A stretch of 20,473 nucleotides of DNA from GCA-020352575 sp964600365 (GTDB lineage Bacteria; Actinomycetota; Acidimicrobiia; Spongiisociales; JAENVV01): NCBI GenBank assembly GCA_964600365.1, contig CAZRJG010000038.1:1-20473 (forward strand), in the 5' to 3' direction. Under the pieces are notes generated by a model. That model saw nothing but the letters and a program-made list of their open reading frames with translations. It ran no database searches and was not told the origin of the DNA. Below are positions 6,283 to 13,561 of the stretch, piece after piece. How positions within the stretch are numbered: the first letter of the stretch is position 1; each line of letters opens with the position of its first letter. Position numbers and translations under genes: made by a program.

Positions 6283-7224
6283 ATGTCCTGGAACGCGAAC
6301 GACGTGCCCGATCAGGGCGGCCGGGTGGCTGTCGTCACTGGCGGCAACGGTGGCCTCGGCCTCGAGACCGTGCGAGAGCTCGCCCGGAAGGGAGCCCGTG
6401 TCGTCATTGGTGCTCGCAACCTCGAGAAGGCTGCCCTCGCCCAGGCCGATGTGAAGGCGACGGTTCCCGGAGCCTCTGTCCAGGTCCTCGCGCTCGATCT
6501 CGGCTCGCTCGCCTCGGTGCGGGCGTTCGCAGCCGAGGTGCTCTCGGCGCAGCCGACCATCGACCTCCTCTTCAACAACGCCGGGATCATGGCGACCCCT
6601 GAGTGGGTCACCGAGGACGGGTTCGAGGCGCAGTTCGGCACGAACCACCTCGGTCACTTCGAACTCACCCGGCTCCTCCTCCCGGCCCTCGACCGGGCCG
6701 AGGCGGGACGCGTCGTCAACACGACCTCGACCGCGCGCTTCAACGCAGGCGGGTACGACCTCGACAATCCCCACCACCGGGGGAATTACGACCAGTGGGA
6801 GGCGTACGGCTACTCCAAGCTCGCAAACCTCCAGTTCGCGCTCGAGCTCAATCGACGCCTCGCGGCAGCAGGCTCGACGGTGCGGGCGTTCGCCGCGGAT
6901 CCGGGACTCTCCCACACCGGCCTCCAGCACACCACTGCGAGCGTGAACCCGGGGTGGCAGCAGGAGTTCTGGGTCGGCGTCGTTGAGCGGATCGGCCACT
7001 CCAGCGCTGCGGGGGCACTCGACCAGCTCCGTGCAGGGACGGACCCGAAGGCGCGAGGTGGCTCTCTCTATCGTCCACGGTGGATCGTGCGAGGCGCCCC
7101 TGTCGTGGGACGCGTCGGAGCGAACCTCAGGAAGGGGTCGGACCTGCAGAAACTCTGGAAGGTGTCCGAAGATGAGATCGGCGAGCAGTTCGACGTGTCG
7201 GCCATCGTGGGCGCGAGCGCATGA
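6283..7224 (+). CDS. Short-chain dehydrogenase/reductase
   Basis: This 313-residue classical SDR carries the coenzyme motif TGGNGGLG (residues 19-26), NNAG (98-101), a serine in NTTST (146-150) and the catalytic Tyr175-x3-Lys179 (YGYSK). The segment between substrate Ser and Tyr (DLDNPHHRGNYDQWEAYG) and the extended C-terminus place it near the retinol-dehydrogenase/protochlorophyllide-reductase-like SDRs that reduce or oxidise hydrophobic alcohols or aldehydes with NADP(H). The exact substrate is not known. ATG 6283 was chosen because AAGGAG lies nine bases upstream; the in-frame GTG at 6274 abuts this SD. The stop overlaps the ATG of the TetR gene by four bases (ATGA). A palindromic operator sits just before the SD, so expression is probably under control of the partner TetR. 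Confidence 0.9.
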   Translation: MSWNANDVPDQGGRVAVVTGGNGGLGLETVRELARKGARVVIGARNLEKAALAQADVKATVPGASVQVLALDLGSLASVRAFAAEVLSAQPTIDLLFNNAGIMATPEWVTEDGFEAQFGTNHLGHFELTRLLLPALDRAEAGRVVNTTSTARFNAGGYDLDNPHHRGNYDQWEAYGYSKLANLQFALELNRRLAAAGSTVRAFAADPGLSHTGLQHTTASVNPGWQQEFWVGVVERIGHSSAAGALDQLRAGTDPKARGGSLYRPRWIVRGAPVVGRVGANLRKGSDLQKLWKVSEDEIGEQFDVSAIVGASA

Positions 7225-7787
7225 CCGTCGCCGTCGATCGCGCCCTCCTTGTCCGGAGGGCCCTCGTGGAGGTCGTTGCCGAGCGTGGCCTCCATGGCGC
7301 ATCGATGTCGATGATCGCGAAGGTCGCAGGGGTGGCGGTGGGAACCGCCTACGTCCACTACGCCGACAAGGAAACCCTCCTCCTCGCCGCCTACCGGGAG
7401 GTGAAGGCCGAACTCGGGTCTGCCGCCTTCGAAGCCGCGGCTCCGGAGGGAACCCCTCGCGAACGCTTCCTCGCGATCTGGCGTGCCGTCGCCGAGCACC
7501 TTGCCGAGGACCCTGTGCGAGCGCGGTTCCTCGCCCAGGTCGCGGTATCGCCGTACGCTCGGGCCGCCCACGACGCGGTCATGGAAACCCCCGATGAGGG
7601 GTTCTCGGCTGCGCTGGCGGCGTGCGAGCTCGCCGAGGAGTTCGTCGACCTCCCTCCCGAGGTGCTGTACGACCTCGGCATGGGCCCGCTGATCAGGCTC
7701 GTCGCCGCGGAGGATGTGCTCTCGCAGGCGCAGATGGCGGCACTCGGGGAGGCCTGCTGGCGCGCCGTCGTCGCCGGACCGTGTTGA
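7221..7787 (+). CDS. TetR-family transcriptional regulator
   Basis: This 188-residue protein has an N-terminal helix-turn-helix (about residues 26-50: GASMSMIAKVAGVAVGTAYVHYADKETLLL), the standard TetR_N pattern of recognition helix ending in Tyr-x-His-Tyr/Phe-x2-Lys. The C-terminal helical domain would bind a small ligand and mediate dimerisation. It is translated from an ATG overlapping the SDR stop, so both come from one transcript starting at the palindrome 6250-6267. The likely role is repression of its own operon, relieved by a substrate or analogue of the SDR. The ligand cannot be inferred from sequence. Confidence 0.88.
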   Translation: MTVAVDRALLVRRALVEVVAERGLHGASMSMIAKVAGVAVGTAYVHYADKETLLLAAYREVKAELGSAAFEAAAPEGTPRERFLAIWRAVAEHLAEDPVRARFLAQVAVSPYARAAHDAVMETPDEGFSAALAACELAEEFVDLPPEVLYDLGMGPLIRLVAAEDVLSQAQMAALGEACWRAVVAGPC

Positions 7788-7842
7788 GCAATGGGCATCG
7801 GCGCGACGGGGGACCCTTCGGACGGTGGTGGCTCGTTCGGCC

Positions 7843-7848
7843 TAGCGT
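7843..7848 (+). promoter_or_regulatory. Candidate -10 box for the split-barrel flavoprotein gene
   Basis: TAGCGT, 18 nt before the ATG at 7867. A strong SD (GGGGAGAGGAGGAG) lies between them, so this would be a short-leader transcript rather than a leaderless one. Confidence 0.4.
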
Positions 7849-7866
7849 GCGGGGAGAGGAGGAGCG

Positions 7867-8718
7867 ATGAGCGAGCAGAGGATCCCCGACCCGTTCCACG
7901 AGGGCGAGCGTGCCGTCCAGGAGCAACTCGGCGCGCGTGACGCAGCGACGGCGAACTCGAAGGTGCTCCTTCGGGAGGCGAGCAAGGTGGTGGCGGGCAA
8001 CATCGCCGCTGCGGACATCGCCGCCGTGACGACCGAGTCCCACGAGGGACTCCGGGTGGACCTCCTCTCGGGTCGGTCTGGCTTCGCGGAGTTGGTTGCC
8101 CCGAACCGGGTCCGGTTCCACTGCGCCCACTCGGTGCCCCCCGCAGTTTCCGACGCAGTGGCCCGGGGGAGCAGGGTCGGAGTCGTCCTCGTCGGCCTCG
8201 GGACCCGCCAACGGGCCCGCATCAACGGCACCGCCGAACGCATCGATGAGACGACGCTCGAGGTCACGGGCAATGAGGTCTTCTTCAACTGCAAGAAGTA
8301 CATCACCACTCGTGTGCGGATCGGCGAGGACGCCGATCCGACCGGCTCGGTGCTCGACCTCGTCGCGGGCGCCGATCTCTTCTTCGTCGGGACCCGACAT
8401 CCCGAGCGCGGACTCGACGCCTCCCACCGGGGAGGCAACCCCGGGGTCCTCGCCTTCGACGACGGTGTCCTGCGCTGGACCGAGTACCAGGGCAACGACA
8501 TGTTCCAGACCCTCGGCAACCTCACCGCCGCTCCGGAGGCTGCTGTGCTTGTCCCCGACCTCGCCACCGGTCGGTACGTCCACTTCGCCGGACGTGTCGA
8601 GCTCGTCCACGGTGACACGACCGAGGTGCGCGTCGCCGTCGCCTCGATCAACACCGGCGCCCTGCTCGATCCGCAGCGGTGGGCGATCGCGGAGTTCTCG
8701 CCGCACAACCCCGCCTAG
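7867..8718 (+). CDS. PNPOx-like FMN-binding split-barrel protein
   Basis: The 283-residue product belongs to the pyridoxamine 5'-phosphate-oxidase-like split-barrel fold. The motif ASHRGGNPGVLAF followed by YQGNDMFQTLGNL (about residues 180-225) is characteristic of the subgroup that binds FMN or related cofactors. Residues about 115-150 (ARINGTAERI, then FFNCKKYITTR) match the strand and the NCxKYI-type loop of the same fold, so the chain seems to hold two barrel-like halves. The exact reaction is not predictable; members range from flavin reductases to cofactor carriers. It has a strong purine-rich SD and is followed after 9 bp by a nitroreductase. Linkage with two other flavoproteins suggests a shared redox role. 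Confidence 0.78.
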   Translation: MSEQRIPDPFHEGERAVQEQLGARDAATANSKVLLREASKVVAGNIAAADIAAVTTESHEGLRVDLLSGRSGFAELVAPNRVRFHCAHSVPPAVSDAVARGSRVGVVLVGLGTRQRARINGTAERIDETTLEVTGNEVFFNCKKYITTRVRIGEDADPTGSVLDLVAGADLFFVGTRHPERGLDASHRGGNPGVLAFDDGVLRWTEYQGNDMFQTLGNLTAAPEAAVLVPDLATGRYVHFAGRVELVHGDTTEVRVAVASINTGALLDPQRWAIAEFSPHNPA

Positions 8719-8721
8719 GTT
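8716..8721 (+). promoter_or_regulatory. Candidate -10 box (leaderless) for the nitroreductase
   Basis: TAGGTT begins with the TAG stop codon of the upstream gene; six bases then separate it from the ATG at 8728. The upstream gene's end thus also serves as a possible internal promoter. Confidence 0.4.
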
Positions 8722-8727
8722 CCGGCC

Positions 8728-9306
8728 ATGGAGTTCAGAGACGTCGTCCGTGCCCGCCGCAGCATTCGTCGCTTCTCTTCCCGTCGGCCCGACCCCGGGG
8801 TGATCGACGACATCATCGATGTCGCCCGCCGTGTGCCCACCGCCGGGTTCTCCCAAGGGATCGACTTCCTCGTCGTGGACGATCCCGAGGCACTCGCCTC
8901 GGTCTGGGAAGCCGGCCATCGCGAGCAACCCGACGACGGCCCCCCGGTCCTCGTCTTCGTGTTCAGTGACCCGGTTCGCTACCTCTCGCGCTACCGCGAG
9001 GAGGACAAGGCGGCGTTCGGACTCGGCAAGGCCGACGCCTGGCAGATCAAGTTCTGGGACGTGGACGCCTCGATGGCGGCGTTGCAACTGCAACTCGCTG
9101 CGGTCGACGCGGGGATCGACACCTGGTTCTTCGGTATGGGCGATGCCGAGGAAGCGATCCGCGAGCGGCTCGGCGTCCCGGGCGACCGCAACCTCATCGG
9201 CATCGTCGCCCTCGGCTACCGCGCCGAGGACGAGGCTCCGATCGGTTCGGCGACCACTCGGAGGCGCCGCCCCCTCGGCGAGCAGTTGCACCGGAACCGC
9301 TGGTGA
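8728..9306 (+). CDS. Nitroreductase-family FMN oxidoreductase
   Basis: This 192-residue protein opens with MEFRDVVRARRSIRRF, the RRSxRxF phosphate-binding signature for FMN in the nitroreductase fold. It continues with VARRVPTAGFSQGIDF (FMN-binding loop) and the central helix DVDASMAALQLQLAAVDAGIDTWFFG. The C-terminus (RRRRPLGEQLHRNRW) is typical of actinobacterial members. Such enzymes transfer hydride from NAD(P)H to nitroaromatics, quinones or other electrophiles, and some carry out specialised reductions, so the substrate is open. Its TGA overlaps the GTG of the next gene by four bases, coupling it to a RetSat/CrtI-like oxidoreductase. Confidence 0.85.
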   Translation: MEFRDVVRARRSIRRFSSRRPDPGVIDDIIDVARRVPTAGFSQGIDFLVVDDPEALASVWEAGHREQPDDGPPVLVFVFSDPVRYLSRYREEDKAAFGLGKADAWQIKFWDVDASMAALQLQLAAVDAGIDTWFFGMGDAEEAIRERLGVPGDRNLIGIVALGYRAEDEAPIGSATTRRRRPLGEQLHRNRW

Positions 9307-10889
9307 CCCGCCCCCGGCGTCCCTGGAGCCACGACATCCCCGAGGGGCCGTGGGACACCATCGTCGTCGGATCGGGGATGGGCGGCATGTCTGCCGCGGC
9401 GATCCTCTCGCTCCTCGGCAAGCGAGTGCTCGTGGTCGAGCAACACGTCGTCCCCGGCGGGTTCACCCACATGTTCAAGCGGCCCGGGTATCGCTGGGAC
9501 GTGGGGGTCCACATCATCGGGGAGATGGCGGAGCGGTCCTTTCTCGGACGGCTGCTGTCGGGCCTGACGGGAGGGAGGCTCGAGTGGGAGCCCGTCGGCG
9601 ACGTGTACGACGAGTTCCACTTCCCCGACGACTTCACGATCCAGTTCCCGTCCTCGTACCACGCCTTCCGGGAGACCCTCCTCGACTACTTCCCCGACCA
9701 GGCAGAGGGCATCGACGGGTACTTCCGGGCGACCAGGGCCGCGGCCCGCGCGGGAAGCCAGATGTTCCGATCACGTGCGCTCCCACCGCTCGTCCCCCCG
9801 GGGAGGAGGCGGGTCAAGGAGGCGGCCTCACCGCACATCGAGGCGACGACTGCCGAGGTGCTCGCAGGGCTCATCGACGATCCTCGGCTTCGGGCCGTGC
9901 TCACGGCCCAATGGGGGTACTACGGCGACCCGCCGTCGCGCTCCTCGTTCCTCATGCACGCACTCGTCGTGCAGCACTTCATGAACGGCGCCTACTACCC
10001 AGTGGGCGGGGCGAGCAGCATCGCCGAGGAGATGCTCCAGACCGTCGCCGACGCCGGGGGATGGACGGCGGTCCGTCGCACCGTCGACGAGATCGTCACC
10101 CGGAACGGTCGCGTCGTGGGGGTGCGCCTCGATGATGGCACCGAGCTCTCGACAGGCCGCGTGGTGAGTGCCGTCGGCGCTGTCCTCACCTCCCGCCTGC
10201 TCGACCCGGGACTCCCCGAGGTGGCGCGCGCACCGTTCCGGGAGATGGGGCCGGCACACGTGAGCCTCTATCTGGGGTTCAAGGGGGACATCGATCAGCT
10301 TGGAGGCGAGCGCTACTGCCAGTGGTGGTATCGGACATGGGACCACGACGAGGCACGGTGGGAGGTCCGTCCGGGCACACCGTCGGAACCGGCACCGGTG
10401 TTGTTCTGTTCCTTTCCGTCGCTCAAGGACCCGCGCCACGAGCCCGGACCAGAGCGGCGCCATACGGGTGAGGCCATCACCTTCGTGCCATGGTCGACGT
10501 TTGCCCCGTGGGCGGGCACCACCCGGCGCACCCGCCCCGAGGAGTACTCCGAGTTCAAGGACCACCTCCAGGGGGTTCTGCTCGCGCAGTACCTCGGCCA
10601 CTACCCGGGCCTGCGGGACGTCGTGGACCACGTCGAGATGTCGTCGCCGATGTCCACCTCGCACTACGCCGCCTCCCACGAGGGCTCGATCTACGGCCTC
10701 GCAACGCCGCCCTCTCGGTTCGAGGACCTCTCCCTCCTGCCCAAGACGAGTGTGAGGGGGCTCTTCCTCGGAGGGGTGGACGTGGCGACGCCGGGTGTGG
10801 CGGGCGCTCTCAACGGTGGGATGATGGCCGCCATCGCGGCCGAGCCCATCAGGGCGTCGCGGTTCGTGCAGTCGATCATTCGGGGCTAG
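9303..10889 (+). CDS. FAD-dependent oxidoreductase, RetSat/CrtI (phytoene desaturase-like) family
   Basis: The 528-residue protein has an N-terminal dinucleotide-binding motif (GSGMGGMSAAAIL, about residues 22-34) followed by VVEQHVVPGGFTHMFKRPGYRWDVGVHIIG. This is the arrangement found in all-trans-retinol 13,14-reductase (RetSat), carotenoid isomerase CrtISO and CrtI-type desaturases. The C-terminal flavin-closing motif is GLFLGGVDVATPGVAGALNGGMMAA. The family saturates, desaturates or isomerises polyene or other hydrophobic chains. No phytoene synthase or other carotenoid gene is in the window, so a role in carotenoid synthesis is not supported; a hydrophobic substrate is the safer guess. 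Starts at a GTG overlapping the nitroreductase stop. Confidence 0.82.
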   Translation: MTRPRRPWSHDIPEGPWDTIVVGSGMGGMSAAAILSLLGKRVLVVEQHVVPGGFTHMFKRPGYRWDVGVHIIGEMAERSFLGRLLSGLTGGRLEWEPVGDVYDEFHFPDDFTIQFPSSYHAFRETLLDYFPDQAEGIDGYFRATRAAARAGSQMFRSRALPPLVPPGRRRVKEAASPHIEATTAEVLAGLIDDPRLRAVLTAQWGYYGDPPSRSSFLMHALVVQHFMNGAYYPVGGASSIAEEMLQTVADAGGWTAVRRTVDEIVTRNGRVVGVRLDDGTELSTGRVVSAVGAVLTSRLLDPGLPEVARAPFREMGPAHVSLYLGFKGDIDQLGGERYCQWWYRTWDHDEARWEVRPGTPSEPAPVLFCSFPSLKDPRHEPGPERRHTGEAITFVPWSTFAPWAGTTRRTRPEEYSEFKDHLQGVLLAQYLGHYPGLRDVVDHVEMSSPMSTSHYAASHEGSIYGLATPPSRFEDLSLLPKTSVRGLFLGGVDVATPGVAGALNGGMMAAIAAEPIRASRFVQSIIRG

Positions 10890-10909
10890 GGGCCCTCGCC
10901 CTCGAATCC

Positions 10910-10950
10910 GGGGATCCAGACGACTGCCTCGCAGGTGGGTCGCGATCCCC
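10910..10950 (+). terminator. Two-tier inverted repeat between the flavoprotein operon and hemH
   Basis: GGGGATC (10910-10916) pairs with GATCCCC (10944-10950). Inside lies a small hairpin, CTGC-CTC-GCAG. It stands 21 bp after the oxidoreductase stop. No U-tract follows, so terminator function is plausible but unproven. The rest of 10890-11095 holds no gene but does contain palindromes next to the hemH promoter. Confidence 0.4.
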
Positions 10951-11016
10951 ACATCCATGTCGGCCGGTGTCTCCCGTCCTTCCCGGGCCTTCGAGCGGCC
11001 GTTGTCTCGACGAAAC

Positions 11017-11064
11017 GCGGTCGGACCGCCACCGTTGGGTGGTGTCGACACCGCGTCGGACCGT
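11017..11064. repeat. Palindromes and a short direct repeat upstream of hemH
   Basis: GCGGTC-g-GACCGC (11017-11029) and the perfect palindrome GGTGTCGACACC (11041-11052) lie 25-65 bp before the hemH -10 box. The string CGCG(G)TCGGACCG occurs at 11016-11028 and again, with one base fewer, at 11053-11064. They could be operator sites of a heme- or iron-responsive regulator. No known box was recognised. Confidence 0.4.
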
Positions 11065-11081
11065 TACCGGGAGCCGATGCC

Positions 11082-11087
11082 TACCTT
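11082..11087 (+). promoter_or_regulatory. Candidate -10 box for hemH
   Basis: TACCTT followed by eight bases and the ATG at 11096. No SD is visible, so a leaderless or near-leaderless transcript is likely. Confidence 0.4.
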
Positions 11088-11095
11088 CGCGCGCC

Positions 11096-12130
11096 ATGTC
11101 CGACACCCCGCGCCCCACCGGCGTCCTGCTCCTCCAGCTCGGGACGCCCGACTCGACCGAGACCTCCGATGTCCGCACCTACCTCAGGGAGTTCCTGTCC
11201 GACCCCCGGGTGCTCGACATCCCTGCGCCTGCCCGGGCGCTCCTGCTGAACGCAGTGATCCTGCCGTTCCGTCCCAGGCGTTCTGCCCATGCCTACTCGC
11301 AGATCTGGACCGAGGAAGGGTCCCCGCTCACGATCCACACTTCCACGCTCGCCGATGAGGTCGCCGGGCTCCTCGGTGACGGGTACCGGGTCGAGTTCGC
11401 GATGCGGTACCGCAACCCCTCGATCGCCGCGGCCGTAGAGCGCCTCACCGTGGCAGGCTGCGACCGGATCGTGGTCTTCCCCCTCTTCCCCCAGTACGCC
11501 TCGGCGGCCGGTGGATCCGCAACGGAGGAGGCGTTGCGGGTGATCGGTTCCCAGTGGAACGTGCCCGACATCGTCTCGCTCGGAGCGTTCTACGACGATC
11601 CCGGCTTCCTCGAGGCTGCAGCTGGCATCACTGCGCCGCTCCTCGAGGAGTTCGAACCCGACCACGTCCTCTTCAGCTACCACGGTCTTCCCGAGAAGCA
11701 GGTCAAGAAGAGCGATCCGACCGGCGAATGGTGCCTCACCCAATCCGGGTGCTGCAACGTGATCACCGATGCCAACCGCTATTGCTACCGGGCGCAGTGC
11801 TTCGCGACGTCCCGGGGCCTCGCGCAGCGCCTCGGCCTGGCCGAGGGCCGCCACTCCACGGTGTTCCAGTCCCGTCTCGCCGGCCAGAAGTGGATCGAGC
11901 CGTACACCGACAAGCAGCTCCCGAAGCTCTTCAAACGGGGTGTGCGTCGGCTCGCGGTGCTCACGCCGTCGTTCACTGCCGACTGCCTCGAGACCCTCGA
12001 GGAGATCGGTATCCGTGGTCGGGCGCAGTGGACCGGTCTCGGTGGCGAGGACTTCCTCCTGGTGCCGTGCGTGAATGCCGACATGCGGTGGGCAGAGGCT
12101 GTTGCCCGGATCGTGCGCGACGCCACCTGA
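11096..12130 (+). CDS. hemH: Ferrochelatase
   Basis: The 344-residue protein starts GVLLLQLGTPDS and has the active-site histidine in SYHGLP (His196) and the conserved glutamate in SFTADCLETLEEI (Glu299). It inserts Fe(II) into a porphyrin. An internal segment holds Cys213, Cys219, Cys220, Cys230 and Cys235 (GCCNVITDANRYCYRAQC). As I recall, ferrochelatases with such an internal CYRAQC cysteine insertion are thought to bind a [2Fe-2S] cluster, unlike the C-terminal cluster of mycobacterial enzymes. Length suits the bacterial family. ATG 11096 is supported by the N-terminal motif and by a TACCTT box eight bases upstream; longer in-frame versions would run into the upstream gene. It is followed by hemF after 68 bp, so together they represent terminal heme synthesis with protoporphyrin as the expected substrate. 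Confidence 0.95.
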   Translation: MSDTPRPTGVLLLQLGTPDSTETSDVRTYLREFLSDPRVLDIPAPARALLLNAVILPFRPRRSAHAYSQIWTEEGSPLTIHTSTLADEVAGLLGDGYRVEFAMRYRNPSIAAAVERLTVAGCDRIVVFPLFPQYASAAGGSATEEALRVIGSQWNVPDIVSLGAFYDDPGFLEAAAGITAPLLEEFEPDHVLFSYHGLPEKQVKKSDPTGEWCLTQSGCCNVITDANRYCYRAQCFATSRGLAQRLGLAEGRHSTVFQSRLAGQKWIEPYTDKQLPKLFKRGVRRLAVLTPSFTADCLETLEEIGIRGRAQWTGLGGEDFLLVPCVNADMRWAEAVARIVRDAT

Positions 12131-12198
12131 CGGTTTCCGACTGTCCGTCAGCGCCGTCTGCTGCCACGATGCCCGACCGTCCGACCCCGAGGTGACGC

Positions 12199-13080
12199 AT
12201 GGACCGCACGACGATCGAGGAGTGGTACCGCTCCTTCCAAGATGACTTCGCAACCGGTATCGAGGCCGTCGACGTGGACACGACCTTCCAGTCAGATCGC
12301 TGGGAGCGCCCCGGTGGGGGAGGTGGCGACACGCGCGTCCTCACCGGCGGGCGCCACATCGAGAAGGCGGCGGTGAACTTCTCGGCCGTGTGGGGCGAGA
12401 CCCCCAGGGGTCTGAGCGAGCGGATGGCCTCAGCGGGGAACAGGTTCTACGCGACCGGTGTGTCGATCATCGTCCACCCCCGCAATCCCTACGCCCCCAC
12501 CTTCCACGCCAACGTCCGGTACTTCGAGACCGACACCGGCGCCGCCTGGTTCGGAGGTGGTGCCGACATGACGCCGTATTACCTCTTCGACGCGGACGCC
12601 GTCCACTTCCATGGCGTCATGAAGGCGTCGTGCGAGCGCCACGAGGTCGCTGACTTCGTTGCGTGGAAGCAACGGTGCGACGAGTACTTCTACCTTCCGC
12701 ACCGCAGTGAGCACCGCGGGGTCGGTGGCCTCTTCTTCGACCACCTCACCGATCGCCTCGACGAGGTCTGGGCCTTCCAGCAGGACCTCGCTTCGCACCT
12801 CCTGGACGCCTACGTCCCCGTCCTGGAACACCGGATCCAAATGCCCTACGGCGAACGAGAGACCGCGTGGCATGAGCTCCGCCGCGGCCGGTACGTCGAG
12901 TTCAATCTCGTCTGGGACCGGGGGACCAAGTTCGGCCTCGAGACGGGCGGCCGCACCGAGTCGATCCTCGGCTCCATGCCTCCGCGCGCACGCTGGGAGT
13001 ACGCGCACCAGCCCGAACCCGGAACGCCGGAGGCCGAGCTGCTCGAGTTCGTGCGGGGTGAGCCGAGGGAGTGGGTCTAG
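12199..13080 (+). CDS. hemF: Oxygen-dependent coproporphyrinogen III oxidase
   Basis: This 293-residue protein matches HemF almost throughout. It has GGGGDTRVLTGG (40-51) with EKAAVNFSAVWG, the His-containing stretch HPRNPYAPTFHANVRYFE (93-110), AWFGGGADMTPYYL (117-129), GVGGLFFDHL (174-183), and near the C-terminus RRGRYVEFNLVWDRGTKFGL and GRTESILGSMPP. HemF uses O2 to decarboxylate two propionates of coproporphyrinogen III, giving protoporphyrinogen IX in the cytoplasm. An SD-like GAGGTG lies five bases before the ATG. It is 68 bp after hemH on the same strand, and no strong promoter box was seen in between, so cotranscription is likely. The enzyme implies aerobic growth and the protoporphyrin-dependent pathway. 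A small hairpin (13095-13107, CGGGC/GCCCG) follows the stop. Confidence 0.96.
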   Translation: MDRTTIEEWYRSFQDDFATGIEAVDVDTTFQSDRWERPGGGGGDTRVLTGGRHIEKAAVNFSAVWGETPRGLSERMASAGNRFYATGVSIIVHPRNPYAPTFHANVRYFETDTGAAWFGGGADMTPYYLFDADAVHFHGVMKASCERHEVADFVAWKQRCDEYFYLPHRSEHRGVGGLFFDHLTDRLDEVWAFQQDLASHLLDAYVPVLEHRIQMPYGERETAWHELRRGRYVEFNLVWDRGTKFGLETGGRTESILGSMPPRARWEYAHQPEPGTPEAELLEFVRGEPREWV

Positions 13081-13163
13081 GTCGCGGGGACCACCGGGCG
13101 GCGCCCGACAGACCATAGGATCGACACCGACAGCTCGCCGGACCAGACCGCGCCGAGCTCCTG

Positions 13164-13530
13164 GTGCATGGGTCGGAGCTGCGGCTCATGAAGTCGCCTC
13201 GGAGGTGCTCGGTGACGGATCTGTGCTCGACCGGGCGGTGCTCCGCAGCGGCGAGATGGCCGTTCGGTACCTCTTGCGTGTTGCTGCGGGGCTCGAGTCG
13301 GCGATCGGCGGAGAACCTGAGGTCCTCGTGCAGTTCCGGCAGGCGCTCGTCGACGCGAAGGAGGCCTGCCGGCTCGGCGGGATGCTCGTGGAGCTCCTCG
13401 AGTCCGAAGTGGCGACGGGCCGTCAGGCCCGCCAGCTGCTCGGTTCCTGTCCCCGCTGTTCGATGGGTGCCGTCGCAGTCCGGGTAATGGGGATGCTCCA
13501 GGCTCCGAAGCGGGAGCGACGCCCCACGCG
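13164..13530 (+). pseudogene. Coding-like remnant, unknown family
   Basis: From about 13199 the plus strand shows 100 codons with the GC-rich third positions and Leu/Val/Glu/Ala-rich composition of real protein (for example LDRAVLRSGEMAVRYLL and ALVDAKEACRLGGMLVELL). In the same frame there is no convincing start except an internal GTG at 13205 and an ATG at 13256. There is no stop before the convergent gene, where the frame becomes antisense sequence. A GTG at 13164 in another frame (VHGSELRLM) could be the original start after a frameshift near 13195. A TAGGAT box lies at 13116-13121. I do not recognise the family. The rest of 13081-13163 shows only a small hairpin and a possible 30-codon minus-strand frame. 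Confidence 0.35.
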
Positions 13531-13561
13531 GACGCCCGCTGCCGTCGATGCAGGGGCCGGG

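Noticed and set aside
7693..9291. A 532-codon minus-strand frame
   Set aside because: Antisense to the TetR end, split-barrel and nitroreductase genes, all of which have clear family motifs; its composition is that of a GC-rich shadow.
10490..11095. Long upstream extension of ferrochelatase
   Set aside because: It runs out of frame through the FAD oxidoreductase gene with Arg/Pro-rich sequence; HemH homology begins at 11096.
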